DNA of 8,263 nucleotides from an uncultured Sutterella sp. (lineage in GTDB: Bacteria; Pseudomonadota; Gammaproteobacteria; Burkholderiales; Burkholderiaceae_F): the NCBI GenBank assembly GCA_900554675.1, contig USIM01000034.1, positions 1 to 8,263 of the forward strand, read 5' to 3'. Shown here piece after piece: positions 1 through 7,141 of the stretch; position 1 is the first letter of the stretch, and every line of letters begins with the position of its first letter. The notes beneath the pieces were generated by a model. It made no database searches. It had not been told where the DNA came from and saw only the letters and a program-made list of their open reading frames with translations. A program made the translations under genes and the position numbers.

Positions 1-15
1 TCCTGAGTTTATCAG
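1..15 (+). repeat. Left terminal inverted repeat of the IS
   Basis: TCCTGAGTTTATCAG is matched base for base by the reverse complement of 1934-1948, after which the two ends diverge (TC versus CT). This is the end downstream of the transposase stop codon. The repeat may extend to the left of the window. Confidence 0.9.
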
Positions 16-17
16 TC

Positions 18-62
18 AAAAGTCGATTAACTGCATATAAATCATGAAGTTAATCGACTTTT
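18..62 (-). terminator. Hairpin terminator inside the left end of the IS
   Basis: AAAAGTCGATTAACT at 18-32 and AGTTAATCGACTTTT at 48-62 form a perfect 15-bp stem around a 15-nt loop. It lies 34 bp past the transposase stop codon. The stem is A-rich at one foot and T-rich at the other on both strands, so it reads as a rho-independent terminator in either direction. It would end the transposase transcript and could also stop outside transcription from entering the element. A role in transposition itself cannot be excluded. Confidence 0.75.
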
Positions 63-96
63 CTTTCGTCGGACCTATGTTATAAGATTCTTTCCT

Positions 97-1839
97 CTAT
101 TTCAGTTCTTTTAGCTTCATGGCTGTCTTAACTTCGGCTGCTTTAGCAAGTCTCGGCAATCGACCTAAACCTACTGCTTTCGCCATCGCTTCAAATGCAC
201 CTTCGGTCTGAGATTTGCAGTAAACCGCATTATCAGTTCCTAAGACAATCTCTTGCAACGTGGCATTTTGAAGAGCGCTGATGATTTGTTCGGCTGGAAT
301 TTCAACGTCTTGTTGATGAAGTTCCCACTCCAACAAACGGTGCAACACCAAAGCAAGGAAGCAGATGAAGAAGTGTCCTTTGATTCGTTGTTCTTTCCAA
401 TGGAAGCAGGGTCTAGCTTCTAACAATGATTTAGAAATACGGAAAGACTCTTCAATCTGCCATAGGCTGTGATGAATCGATAAAACCTGCTCAGCACTCA
501 TAGTCTTATCCGAATACACTATTCCGTAGTAACCGTCAAAGATTTCTGCCTTTTCGATTTTTTCTCGATCAAGTTCGGCACGCAACGATCCAGCCTCGAC
601 CTTCAAATAGCTTTTGCCACCTTTTTTCAGCTCACTCTTAACGAGACTGGGATTTTCGGCCAATTTGGTTGCCTTGTCGACTAATCGTTGTCTGTCATTG
701 GCATCTTTTCGTGCTCGTTTAGCTGAGTAATTAATTAACAAATTAGAGGTTATGCGCTCGTTAACCCAGTGGCCGCTTTCATCGATGAAACGAACTGTTC
801 GGGTTTCCGTTGTTTGGCAGTACTTACTGACCTCGCGAATTCCGTTGGCACTCCATGACTTCCAAGATGAGTCATTTTGGATCAAGTCGATGATTCGTTT
901 GCCGGCTGTGCGAAGTCGGTAAGCAATGACGTAGTTCATACCAAGGTCAAGAATTGCCTTGAGGTTGGCCCCACTATTTAACCCACGGTCAGCCGTGACG
1001 ATGACATTTTCAATTCCGTAATCTGCTTTGAGTTTCTTCAGAATAGGAATCATCGTGGAAAACTCATTGGTATTACCTGGGAACAATTCATAGTCAATCG
1101 GAATACCGTTTTCATCGATCAAGAGACCCATGACGACTTGAACTTGGTTGACCTTATTGTCTTTCGAGAAACCAAAATTGCGAAGTGTATCTGCATCCTG
1201 ACTCTCGAAGTAATAGGTCGTGACGTCATAAAGTGCGACTGTCACCATCCTGTTGTACTGCTTTTGGATTTGCTTGTTTAAATACCGAACAAGGTCTTGT
1301 TTTTTCTCAACAAGCAAGTCCAACGAACGATACAAATGATTCAATGACAGCTCAGAACTTCCATACAGAAACTGGTTGCGTTTTTGCCACTGGGAAAGTT
1401 TGGAGTCTGGTTGCAGACTACGTGCTGTTGCCATGAAAAACACACTTTCCGGGAAATCGAATTCGATGTTGGTTTGCTTTTGAATATCACGAAGCTTGCG
1501 TGAAAGGTTGAGTTTGTTCCAGACCTGTCGGTAGATACACCCACCTAAATTCACAACGCGATTGTCAGCGTAAGCATTTGTGGCAGAGCTTGCCGATACG
1601 GCAGCCCGGTCAACACGGGCTTTAAGAATCTTTTGCTTCTCATCGACTAGTGCCGCTTTGTTGGATTGGACTTGAGCGCGAAGCTCTTCAAGGATATTAG
1701 GGCTATTCTTTTCGAGTAAGTCTAATCTACCGAAATTTTTAACGGTACGACTTGAGTATTTTTTCTTTACGGGATCCCAATAAGACTCACGAAAGGAGAC
1801 GTATTGATATTTACCGGACTTTTGGACGACGAGATTCAT
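97..1839 (-). CDS. IS1634-group DDE transposase
   Basis: This is the transposase of the surrounding IS; it cuts at the terminal repeats and joins the element to new DNA. The frame is open up to position 1914, but the ATG at 1837-1839 is preferred. GGAG lies 5 nt upstream of it, and the protein then begins MNLVVQKSGKYQYVSF, like the start of related transposases; the 25 extra residues look like promoter DNA being translated. That gives 580 aa. In this numbering the DDE triad appears to be D205 (YDVTTYYF), D284 (TADRGLNSG) and E463 (WQIEESFR), with K470 completing the IS4-type YREK-like box, although the Y and R positions are replaced (H and L). The central part, about residues 340-440, is the beta-rich insertion usual in this superfamily. 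There is no frameshift or internal stop, so it is probably functional. The family call is firm; the named element is not known. Confidence 0.9.
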   Translation of the reverse strand: MNLVVQKSGKYQYVSFRESYWDPVKKKYSSRTVKNFGRLDLLEKNSPNILEELRAQVQSNKAALVDEKQKILKARVDRAAVSASSATNAYADNRVVNLGGCIYRQVWNKLNLSRKLRDIQKQTNIEFDFPESVFFMATARSLQPDSKLSQWQKRNQFLYGSSELSLNHLYRSLDLLVEKKQDLVRYLNKQIQKQYNRMVTVALYDVTTYYFESQDADTLRNFGFSKDNKVNQVQVVMGLLIDENGIPIDYELFPGNTNEFSTMIPILKKLKADYGIENVIVTADRGLNSGANLKAILDLGMNYVIAYRLRTAGKRIIDLIQNDSSWKSWSANGIREVSKYCQTTETRTVRFIDESGHWVNERITSNLLINYSAKRARKDANDRQRLVDKATKLAENPSLVKSELKKGGKSYLKVEAGSLRAELDREKIEKAEIFDGYYGIVYSDKTMSAEQVLSIHHSLWQIEESFRISKSLLEARPCFHWKEQRIKGHFFICFLALVLHRLLEWELHQQDVEIPAEQIISALQNATLQEIVLGTDNAVYCKSQTEGAFEAMAKAVGLGRLPRLAKAAEVKTAMKLKELK

Positions 1840-1862
1840 GAAAGCTCCATACAGATAACATA

Positions 1863-1868
1863 AATATA
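1863..1868 (-). promoter_or_regulatory. Possible -10 element of the transposase promoter
   Basis: On the minus strand TATATT is preceded by TG one base away (TGTTATATT), an extended -10 form. The best -35 candidate, 17 bp upstream, is a poor TTTATT. A transcript from here would have a leader of about 20 nt before the GGAG and ATG at 1839. This is consistent with the shorter start, but the element is inferred by eye. Confidence 0.35.
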
Positions 1869-1933
1869 ACACATATGAAGCGAAAAATAAAGCCAATTCT
1901 GTTTTTAATTTCATACAGTTAGGCTTTATTCAG

Positions 1934-1948
1934 CTGATAAACTCAGGA
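1934..1948 (-). repeat. Right terminal inverted repeat of the IS
   Basis: CTGATAAACTCAGGA is the exact reverse complement of positions 1-15. It lies upstream of the transposase gene, about 65 bp before the proposed promoter element, and abuts the U-tract side of the neighbouring operon's terminator. Confidence 0.9.
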
Positions 1949-1984
1949 AAAATTGCCCCGATTTTTAAGTCGGGGCTTTTTTTT
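1949..1984 (-). terminator. Terminator of the dcuC-like/hydrolase operon, possibly bidirectional
   Basis: GCCCCGA at 1955-1961 pairs perfectly with TCGGGGC at 1970-1976 around an 8-nt loop. On the minus strand the stem follows the hydrolase stop codon (1986-1988) almost at once and is followed by AATTTT, then the IS end. On the plus strand it is followed by eight T residues (1977-1984), an even better U-tract. It can therefore end the operon and also block transcription coming from the IS side. Confidence 0.8.
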
Positions 1985-1985
1985 G

Positions 1986-3269
1986 TTATTTCGCCAAGTG
2001 GTGAATCACCAAATTTCGATAAATTTCAAAAAGCGAAATCAGGCGCTTTTCTTCAAAATCAAATGCGCATTGATGGTGACCGGCCTTTAATTCGGAACCT
2101 ACGACAACGTAACTGCATTTGCCGCCCAAGCGTTGAACTCGTTGAGCCAAAACCGTTGCATCTTCACTACCGTTAAAGTTCATCCAAGCCGTGATCTTTT
2201 CAACGTGGCTCACGCCTTCAGCAGCTTTTGCAATATTGTCTCGGGCTTCCGGATCGGGATTAAAGTCCAACGTCTCGCCTAAAATCTTGCAATCAAATTC
2301 GCAACCGTACATAGCGGCAGCAGCCTTTGCTCGCGTCATGGCTTCGTTAAACATATCCTCATTAATCTTGGCCGTTTCACCACGGACTTCGCATTGCATT
2401 TCAGCCTTGGATGCAATCACGTTGCGCCCTTCACCAGCACGAAGCGTACCGACATTCACGCGAGTCATGCCCAAGCCGTGGCGAGGCAAACTCATTAAGG
2501 ATAAAGAGGCGGTAGCCGCTGCCATAAGGGCATTGCGACCCACTTCAGGTTGCATAGCAGCGTGCGAAGGAGAGCCCTTATATTGGAGGTCAAATTTCGT
2601 CGAACACAAGAATTTTTCCGGTGCCGTAATAACTTCCCCGGCAGGGATATCACAGCCAAAATGCCCGCAATACAAAAAGTCTAAGTCATCCAAAATGCCG
2701 CTTTCTGCCATCGGACGGCCACCACGACCGCCTTCTTCGGCCGGTTGATAGATAATTTTGACCGTACCGCACAATTGATCAGCATTAGCCTTAATCCACG
2801 AGGCTAAACCCATCAGAACGGCTTGAGGGCCATCGTGAGAACAAGCGTGCATGTAGCCCGGATGTTGAGAAGCAAAACCTTCTTTATTCGGGATATGTTC
2901 AGGATCGCTTGTTTCCGTCACAGGGATGCAATCCAATTCACAGCGAAAACCGATAACAGGGCCCGGACGACCGGTATCAAAAATACCCACAACACCCGTC
3001 ACACCGTTCATACGAGCCAAAAGTTCCTCACTTACACCACGCTCACGAGCAAACCTCAAACCCTCTTCAATTTCCAAGGGCTTAGCACCTCGAATGAAAT
3101 CTTCATTGATGACTTCTCGGCCGCAAAGAACTTTAAAGCCTTCTTTTTCCAAATACTCAATCGCACGAGCACTGGAGACAAACTCCGCCCAACCGGGTTC
3201 CGGCCAAGCGTGTATTTCACGACGTTTTTCGACGAGCCACGATTGATTGATCGGTTCTTGATATGCCAT
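1986..3269 (-). CDS. AbgA-like M20D amidohydrolase (N-acyl/N-aroyl amino acid hydrolase)
   Basis: This is a cytoplasmic metal-dependent amidase of peptidase family M20, subfamily D, most like AbgA of E. coli, which cleaves p-aminobenzoyl-glutamate. The ATG at 3269 is chosen because AGGTGG lies 6 nt upstream. A longer reading from TTG at 3287 would start on top of that ribosome site. The product is 427 aa, close to AbgA (436 as I recall it). In this numbering the likely metal ligands are C143 and H145 (HACSHDGP), E179 (QPAEEGGRG), H203 (CGHFG) and H398 or H399 (AGHH); E178 is the catalytic base. DTGRPGPVIGFRCELD and VNVGTLRAGEGRNV are family signatures, the latter within the dimerisation lid. 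There is no signal peptide. The usual HACGHDGH is altered at two non-ligand positions (G to S, H to P), so the substrate may differ. It is the second gene of the operon. Substrate prediction is weak; the family is certain. Confidence 0.9.
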   Translation of the reverse strand: MAYQEPINQSWLVEKRREIHAWPEPGWAEFVSSARAIEYLEKEGFKVLCGREVINEDFIRGAKPLEIEEGLRFARERGVSEELLARMNGVTGVVGIFDTGRPGPVIGFRCELDCIPVTETSDPEHIPNKEGFASQHPGYMHACSHDGPQAVLMGLASWIKANADQLCGTVKIIYQPAEEGGRGGRPMAESGILDDLDFLYCGHFGCDIPAGEVITAPEKFLCSTKFDLQYKGSPSHAAMQPEVGRNALMAAATASLSLMSLPRHGLGMTRVNVGTLRAGEGRNVIASKAEMQCEVRGETAKINEDMFNEAMTRAKAAAAMYGCEFDCKILGETLDFNPDPEARDNIAKAAEGVSHVEKITAWMNFNGSEDATVLAQRVQRLGGKCSYVVVGSELKAGHHQCAFDFEEKRLISLFEIYRNLVIHHLAK

Positions 3270-3274
3270 GAGAA

Positions 3275-3280
3275 GCCACC
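3275..3280 (-). promoter_or_regulatory. Ribosome binding site that fixes the hydrolase start
   Basis: AGGTGG on the minus strand, 6 nt before the ATG at 3267-3269, lies inside the 21-bp gap between the transporter stop and the hydrolase start. It argues against the in-frame TTG at 3285-3287, which would place this sequence within the coding region. Confidence 0.75.
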
Positions 3281-3290
3281 TTTTCAAAAA

Positions 3291-4655
3291 TTAAAGATAA
3301 CGAATTAAAGAAATTGCCATTACGCTCACCCAGCCCACTAAAAGCGGTACGGCGGTACGTTTGACAATGATTAACGGGTTCACCTTGACCACGGCCGCCA
3401 CGATAATGACAACGGCAGAAACGGGCGAAACCGCACGAATCAAATTGGAAGTGCATTGCATGGGCAAAGCAACCATAATCGGATCAATTTGGGCTTGTTG
3501 CGTCAACTGGGGAATTAACTCAATAAAGCTATAGAAAACCGCATTACCCGAGCCGCTAATGAAGGTAATCAAAGCCGTAATACCAGAGAAGGCAAACATC
3601 AAACCGGTATCGGCATTTTCCAACCCTTGGATAGAGCTTGAAATCATCTTGATCATACCCATGGCACTGAGACCTGCCACCATAGTAGAAGCAGCAACAA
3701 TTAAGACCACGACTTGAGAAAAACCTGTTCCCATGCCCTTAAAGAAAATGCCGGCATCACTCATGCCGTTTTTCACATCCCCCTTACGAATCAGTTCGCA
3801 GACAAACGCCAAAGCAAAGGAGAACAAGGTAATTTCAACCAAACCGACCTTGACGGACTTGAAAAATGCCCAGAAGAAAATTGTCAAAATCAAAGGCAGA
3901 ATCGGGAAAATCGCATAGTAAGTCGGAGCATCCAACGTTTTTTGAGCGAGTTTACTTTCATCAAACTCCGCTTGAACGCTGTCACCCTCTTTTTTATCCA
4001 TGTACTTTTGCCAAAAATAATGCACAACACCCATGATAATCAAGGCTGGTATCGTGATCGGTGCGTGGTGATAAAAGACATAGTCAACAACGTGTTCAAA
4101 GCCCAAGACTCGAGCTGCAACCACGTTATCACCCCCCAAAGGTGTCGGTACGATCGTTGCCGTCGTAGCAATGACACCGGCTGCCGTTAAGGCACTCATC
4201 TTGGCTGCACGCAATACTGGGTAGAGCGTCGCCATCAAAATCACGGCCAACGACGAAGCACTCGGAATAATGATGGATAAAATCGTTCCCAACCAGAAAA
4301 CCAACGGAACTAACACATAGGGGGAGCGAATGCGTTCCAAGGGTTTACTCAAAACACGGATGACCATGTCGTTGGCACCGATATGAGACATGTAGGCCGC
4401 AAAGCCAAACAACGTCAAGATGATCAAACCAGCGTTGGAGTACTGACGGATAAATAAATCCTTAACCGCTTTGAAGGGATCAACCCAAGCCAAACCGGAA
4501 GCTGCCTTTGCACTCACCACGGGATACCCCATAATGACCGCACAGAACATCAGCGTCAAACCAACCGCAAACAACACCACTTTGGCATCATAATTTTTGG
4601 CAATTGCCCAACCGGCAAGGCCGAGTGCCACAAGGCAAATAAGTGCACTAATCAC
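3291..4655 (-). CDS. DcuC-family anion/C4-dicarboxylate transporter
   Basis: This is an inner-membrane secondary transporter resembling DcuC, which in E. coli moves succinate, fumarate and related C4-dicarboxylates during anaerobic growth. The stretch GFAAYMSHIGANDMV (residues 84-98) nearly matches DcuC, and the SGSGNAVFYSFIELIP block (from about 367) and RAVSPVSAVV (from about 407) sit where DcuC has their counterparts. About 12 hydrophobic segments fill the protein, with a charged cytoplasmic-type loop near residues 215-240 (WQKYMDKKEG). The frame is open to TTG at 4703, but GTG at 4653-4655 is preferred: GGAG lies 9 nt upstream, a TAAAAT box fits at 4685-4690, and the N-terminus then aligns with that of DcuC. 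This gives 454 aa. It is the first gene of the operon with the hydrolase, so it probably imports that enzyme's anionic substrate or exchanges its product. This role is inferred from position. Confidence 0.85.
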   Translation of the reverse strand: MISALICLVALGLAGWAIAKNYDAKVVLFAVGLTLMFCAVIMGYPVVSAKAASGLAWVDPFKAVKDLFIRQYSNAGLIILTLFGFAAYMSHIGANDMVIRVLSKPLERIRSPYVLVPLVFWLGTILSIIIPSASSLAVILMATLYPVLRAAKMSALTAAGVIATTATIVPTPLGGDNVVAARVLGFEHVVDYVFYHHAPITIPALIIMGVVHYFWQKYMDKKEGDSVQAEFDESKLAQKTLDAPTYYAIFPILPLILTIFFWAFFKSVKVGLVEITLFSFALAFVCELIRKGDVKNGMSDAGIFFKGMGTGFSQVVVLIVAASTMVAGLSAMGMIKMISSSIQGLENADTGLMFAFSGITALITFISGSGNAVFYSFIELIPQLTQQAQIDPIMVALPMQCTSNLIRAVSPVSAVVIIVAAVVKVNPLIIVKRTAVPLLVGWVSVMAISLIRYL

Positions 4656-4684
4656 TTTTAAAAACTCCAGAAGAAAGATGCTTA

Positions 4685-4690
4685 ATTTTA
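4685..4690 (-). promoter_or_regulatory. Possible -10 element for the dcuC-like/hydrolase operon
   Basis: TAAAAT on the minus strand matches the TATAAT consensus at five of six positions. A start about 7 nt downstream would leave roughly 23 nt before the GTG at 4655, with GGAG within it, and would exclude the TTG at 4703. No convincing -35 box is seen. Confidence 0.35.
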
Positions 4691-4760
4691 CCTTGCCTTT
4701 CAACGGCCTAGAAAATATCTTTCAGTCCTGAGTTTTTCCTCTAATTTCGTGAGCTTCAAT

Positions 4761-4769
4761 TGATATAAT
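4761..4769 (+). promoter_or_regulatory. Extended -10 promoter for the EamA/aminotransferase operon
   Basis: TGATATAAT combines a TGn extension with a perfect TATAAT at 4764-4769. The -35 region, near 4741-4746, is not consensus, as is common for extended -10 promoters. Transcription should begin near 4776, just after the in-frame ATG at 4773. This favours the ATG at 4791 as the real start of the EamA gene. Confidence 0.55.
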
Positions 4770-4790
4770 CGAATGATATTGAGACCGGAC

Positions 4791-5729
4791 ATGTCGACCA
4801 ACCATTCTGTTTCAAAACCCGTCATCGGCATTGCGTTAGCAGCCATTGCTGCTTCGCTATGGGGCACGGCGGGCACGGCACAAAGTTTCATCACACCCGG
4901 GGGCTTAAGCACACTATGGGTAGGGGCTTTTCGTGTCCTTTTCGCCTGCGCCTTTCTTTTCCCACTTTTAGCGTGGCGTCAACGCTCTTGGGCAAAATCT
5001 CTGACAGAAAAACCAGCAAAAAGTTACTACATTAAAGTTATCGTTGCCGGTTTAAGCATGGCGTTTTTTAACCTATTGTTTTTCTCTGGCATTAAAGAAG
5101 CAGGCGTTGCTCTTGGTTCTTGCACAACCATTGGTTCTGCCCCCCTTTGGGCAGGTCTCTTAGAGTATCTTCTTAATAAAAAAGTGCCGTCTAAAAGTTG
5201 GTTCTTGGGCATTGGTATTGCTGTGAGTGGTGGTGCATTAATGGCTATCTCTCAAGCCCAGGCGATTGAATTCAATATCTTCGGTTTGGTTATTTGTCTG
5301 GGAGCGGGTTTTTGTTATTCTCTTTATTCAGTCACCGCTAAAACGCTCGTAAAAGATGCCACTCCGCTTCAAGCCTCTGCTCATATTTTCTTGATTGCTG
5401 CGTTAATCGCTGTTCCAGTTGCTTGGACAACATCTGGGATACCTACCTTTTATTGGAAAGACCTTTTCATCGTTGCCTACCTTGGACTTGTGGCCACAGG
5501 GGTTGCCTATTTGCTCTATTCCACGGCTCTCAAAATGATTAATGTCTCGACGGCCGTTGCATTAGGATTATTAGAGCCTGTGATGGCGTTTATCTTAGCG
5601 ATCGTCGTTGTTCATGAACCAATTTCTGTAGGAGCAAGTCTAGGACTTGTGGCCATTTTATTTGGGTTACTCTTTGTTTTACGATCAGAAAGTCAAAAAA
5701 ACATTTCGCTGACTAGAAAACAAAGTTAA
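4791..5729 (+). CDS. EamA/DMT-superfamily membrane transporter
   Basis: This is a drug/metabolite transporter superfamily protein; members with two EamA repeats usually export amino acids or other small metabolites, and some import them. From the ATG at 4791 it has 312 aa, the usual length for ten membrane spans. The first EamA repeat runs from about residue 12 to 153 and the second from 162 to 296; the second contains the typical LEPVMAFILAIVVVHEPIS motif (261-279). The C-terminal tail is short and positively charged. An upstream ATG at 4773 is in frame, but it lies within or before the expected transcription start. The ribosome site for 4791 is poor (GAG 7 nt upstream), so the start is moderately sure. 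It is followed after 22 bp by the aminotransferase, with which it is probably co-transcribed. The cargo cannot be read from the sequence; an amino acid or keto acid linked to that enzyme is a guess. Confidence 0.87.
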   Translation: MSTNHSVSKPVIGIALAAIAASLWGTAGTAQSFITPGGLSTLWVGAFRVLFACAFLFPLLAWRQRSWAKSLTEKPAKSYYIKVIVAGLSMAFFNLLFFSGIKEAGVALGSCTTIGSAPLWAGLLEYLLNKKVPSKSWFLGIGIAVSGGALMAISQAQAIEFNIFGLVICLGAGFCYSLYSVTAKTLVKDATPLQASAHIFLIAALIAVPVAWTTSGIPTFYWKDLFIVAYLGLVATGVAYLLYSTALKMINVSTAVALGLLEPVMAFILAIVVVHEPISVGASLGLVAILFGLLFVLRSESQKNISLTRKQS

Positions 5730-5751
5730 CAATACTTTTGTAGGACATATT

Positions 5752-7014
5752 ATGACCAACAATCAATTTCCTATGGTTCGAGAAGTCCCCTACATGGGGG
5801 TTATTTGGGTTGTTCATCAAGCCAGTCTCCGAGGCTTTACCAATGGTGATCCCGATTGGTGCAATCTCGGTCAAGGTCAGCCCGAGGTTGGTGAAATGCA
5901 AGGTGACTATCCTCGCATTAACCACATTGATTTAGAGCCCCAAGATCATGCCTATGGCCCTGTTGGTGGCTCATTAGAAGTTCGTCAAGCCATCGCTGAC
6001 ATGATCAATCGTCAGTACCGTCAAGGCAAAATGCCGTACACGGCCGACAATATCAGTTTTGCTGCCGGTGGCCGACTCTCCTTGACTCGCCTTTATACGA
6101 TCTTGGCTGACGGCTGTCGAATCGCTTATAAAAATCCTGACTACACGGCCTACGAAGACTACCTTTACGGTCTTCGCAACCGTTGCATGCTTTTACCCAT
6201 TTACACAAAGCCTGAAAACGCTTTCCGTATTCCGGCTCAAGAGCTCGCAGACATCATCCATCAAGAACGAGTGAATTGTTTTGTTTTCTCCAATCCTTGT
6301 AACCCCACAGGTGAAGTGATTCAAGGAGAAACACTCAAACGCTACGTGGAAATTGCGCGAACGGAAAACTGCCTCTTAGGTTGCGATGAATTCTATTCTC
6401 ATTTCATCTACAACGATGACGGCACACCCGCCCAAGGACCAGTATCCGCATTGGAATTTGTTGAAGATGTTGACAAAGATCCCGTTGTTGTTTTCGACGG
6501 TTTAACAAAGAGCTACCGCTATCCGGGTTGGCGTGCCGGCTGGGCCGTGGGCCCCAAGCACATCATTGAACAAATGAACCGTGCAGCAAGCGCCGTGGAC
6601 GGTGGTCCTTCAATGCTCACCCAACGTGCCGCATTGGAAGCTTTGAAACCCGATCGCGTCGCAACAACAACCAAGGCTTTACGCAATGAGTTTGCCAAAA
6701 AGCGTGACTACATGCTCAAAGAACTCAAAGACATGGGCATTGAACCGGCTCAAGCTCCGAACGGTACGTTCTATATCTGGGCCAATATTGAAAAATTACC
6801 GGCCCCGATTAATGACGCCGATGAGTTCTTCTTTGCTTGCTTAGAAGAAAAAGTTTTGACAGTTCCGGGTCACTTCTTTGATGTTCGCCCCTACCGTGTT
6901 CGTCCGGCAGAAGAACCCTATCGCCATTGGGTTCGACTCTCTTACGGCCCCGACATGGAAACGGTCAAAAAGGGTTTGAAGCGAATGCGTGACGTAATTC
7001 AAAAGTACGCTTAA
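5752..7014 (+). CDS. Fold-type I PLP-dependent aminotransferase (class I/II)
   Basis: This is a cytoplasmic pyridoxal-phosphate enzyme that probably moves the amino group of an amino acid to a 2-oxo acid. The 420-aa protein has the whole class I/II signature set: SNPCNPTG (residues 180-187, with N184), CDEFYSHFIY (D212 for the pyridine nitrogen, Y215), DGLTKSYRYPGWRAGW with the Schiff-base lysine K253, and WVRLSYG with R395, which should bind the substrate carboxylate. GQGQPEVGEM near residue 40 and YGPVGGSLEVRQAI near 68 are the usual N-terminal landmarks. TAGGAC lies just upstream of the ATG with suitable spacing, and the gene follows the EamA gene by 22 bp. A strong hairpin terminator follows it. 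Substrate specificity (aspartate, aromatic, branched-chain or other) cannot be assigned. The neighbourhood suggests it acts on an amino acid released by the hydrolases. Confidence 0.9.
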   Translation: MTNNQFPMVREVPYMGVIWVVHQASLRGFTNGDPDWCNLGQGQPEVGEMQGDYPRINHIDLEPQDHAYGPVGGSLEVRQAIADMINRQYRQGKMPYTADNISFAAGGRLSLTRLYTILADGCRIAYKNPDYTAYEDYLYGLRNRCMLLPIYTKPENAFRIPAQELADIIHQERVNCFVFSNPCNPTGEVIQGETLKRYVEIARTENCLLGCDEFYSHFIYNDDGTPAQGPVSALEFVEDVDKDPVVVFDGLTKSYRYPGWRAGWAVGPKHIIEQMNRAASAVDGGPSMLTQRAALEALKPDRVATTTKALRNEFAKKRDYMLKELKDMGIEPAQAPNGTFYIWANIEKLPAPINDADEFFFACLEEKVLTVPGHFFDVRPYRVRPAEEPYRHWVRLSYGPDMETVKKGLKRMRDVIQKYA

Positions 7015-7027
7015 TCTTTACACTAAA

Positions 7028-7066
7028 GAAGCTTCTGACTTGGGGAAAGTCAGGAGCTTTCTTTTT
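7028..7066 (+). terminator. Terminator of the EamA/aminotransferase operon
   Basis: Positions 7028-7041 pair with 7047-7060 to form a stem of about 14 bp (two G-T pairs) around the loop GGGGA. It is followed by C and five T residues at 7062-7066. It lies 13 bp after the aminotransferase stop codon and separates this operon from the second hydrolase, which should therefore have its own promoter. Confidence 0.85.
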
Positions 7067-7141
7067 ATCTCACGTCCTAAAATGATTAGGTTGATGGCTT
7101 GATTTTTAGCCAGACTTTTTTATCTAAGGAGCGAATCCAAA
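7067..7141 (+). promoter_or_regulatory. Leader region of the second hydrolase, promoter unresolved
   Basis: This short stretch must carry the promoter of the hydrolase at 7142 if the terminator before it works. Candidates are TAAAAT at 7078-7083 as a -10, or TTGATT at 7099-7104 as a -35 with a poor TATCTA at 7121-7126. The second choice would put the start on top of the ribosome site. AAGGAG at 7126-7131 lies 10 nt before the ATG and is the likely ribosome binding site. No riboswitch-like fold is evident by eye. Confidence 0.4.

Larger units (their letters stand above)
1..1948 (-). mobile_element. Complete IS1634-group insertion sequence (IS4 superfamily)
   Basis: The element is bounded by perfect 15-bp inverted repeats, TCCTGAGTTTATCAG at 1-15 and its reverse complement at 1934-1948. 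It contains one long transposase ORF on the minus strand and nothing else. A length of about 1.95 kb, a single transposase near 580 residues and a DDE catalytic core of IS4 type with an IEESFR box are typical of the IS1634 group. The transposase frame is uninterrupted and both ends are present, so the copy may be active. The window begins exactly at the left terminal repeat, so the left flank and any target-site duplication cannot be seen. The right junction is at 1948/1949, followed by AAAATT of the neighbouring operon's terminator. The exact outer edges could differ by a base or two. Confidence 0.88.

Noticed and set aside
1840..1914. 25-residue N-terminal extension of the transposase
   Set aside because: The ATG at 1839 has a GGAG ribosome site, while the extension overlaps a -10-like element and does not resemble the start of related transposases.
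2191..3308. Plus-strand open frames of 185, 161 and 106 codons
   Set aside because: They lie antisense to the M20D hydrolase, have no recognisable family features and are explained by the codon pattern of the real gene.
3714..4190. Plus-strand open frame of 158 codons antisense to the DcuC-like gene
   Set aside because: The translation is rich in His, Cys, Asn and Arg with no coherent domain, while the opposite strand encodes a clear membrane transporter.
4711..4731. Short inverted repeats (GAAA-N5-TTTC and TCAG-TC-CTGA) as a possible operator
   Set aside because: Arms of four bases are too short to stand out from chance without comparison to related sequences.
7094..7110. Small GGCT...AGCC hairpin upstream of the second hydrolase
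   Set aside because: A 4-bp stem with an AT-rich loop is too weak to call a terminator or riboswitch.
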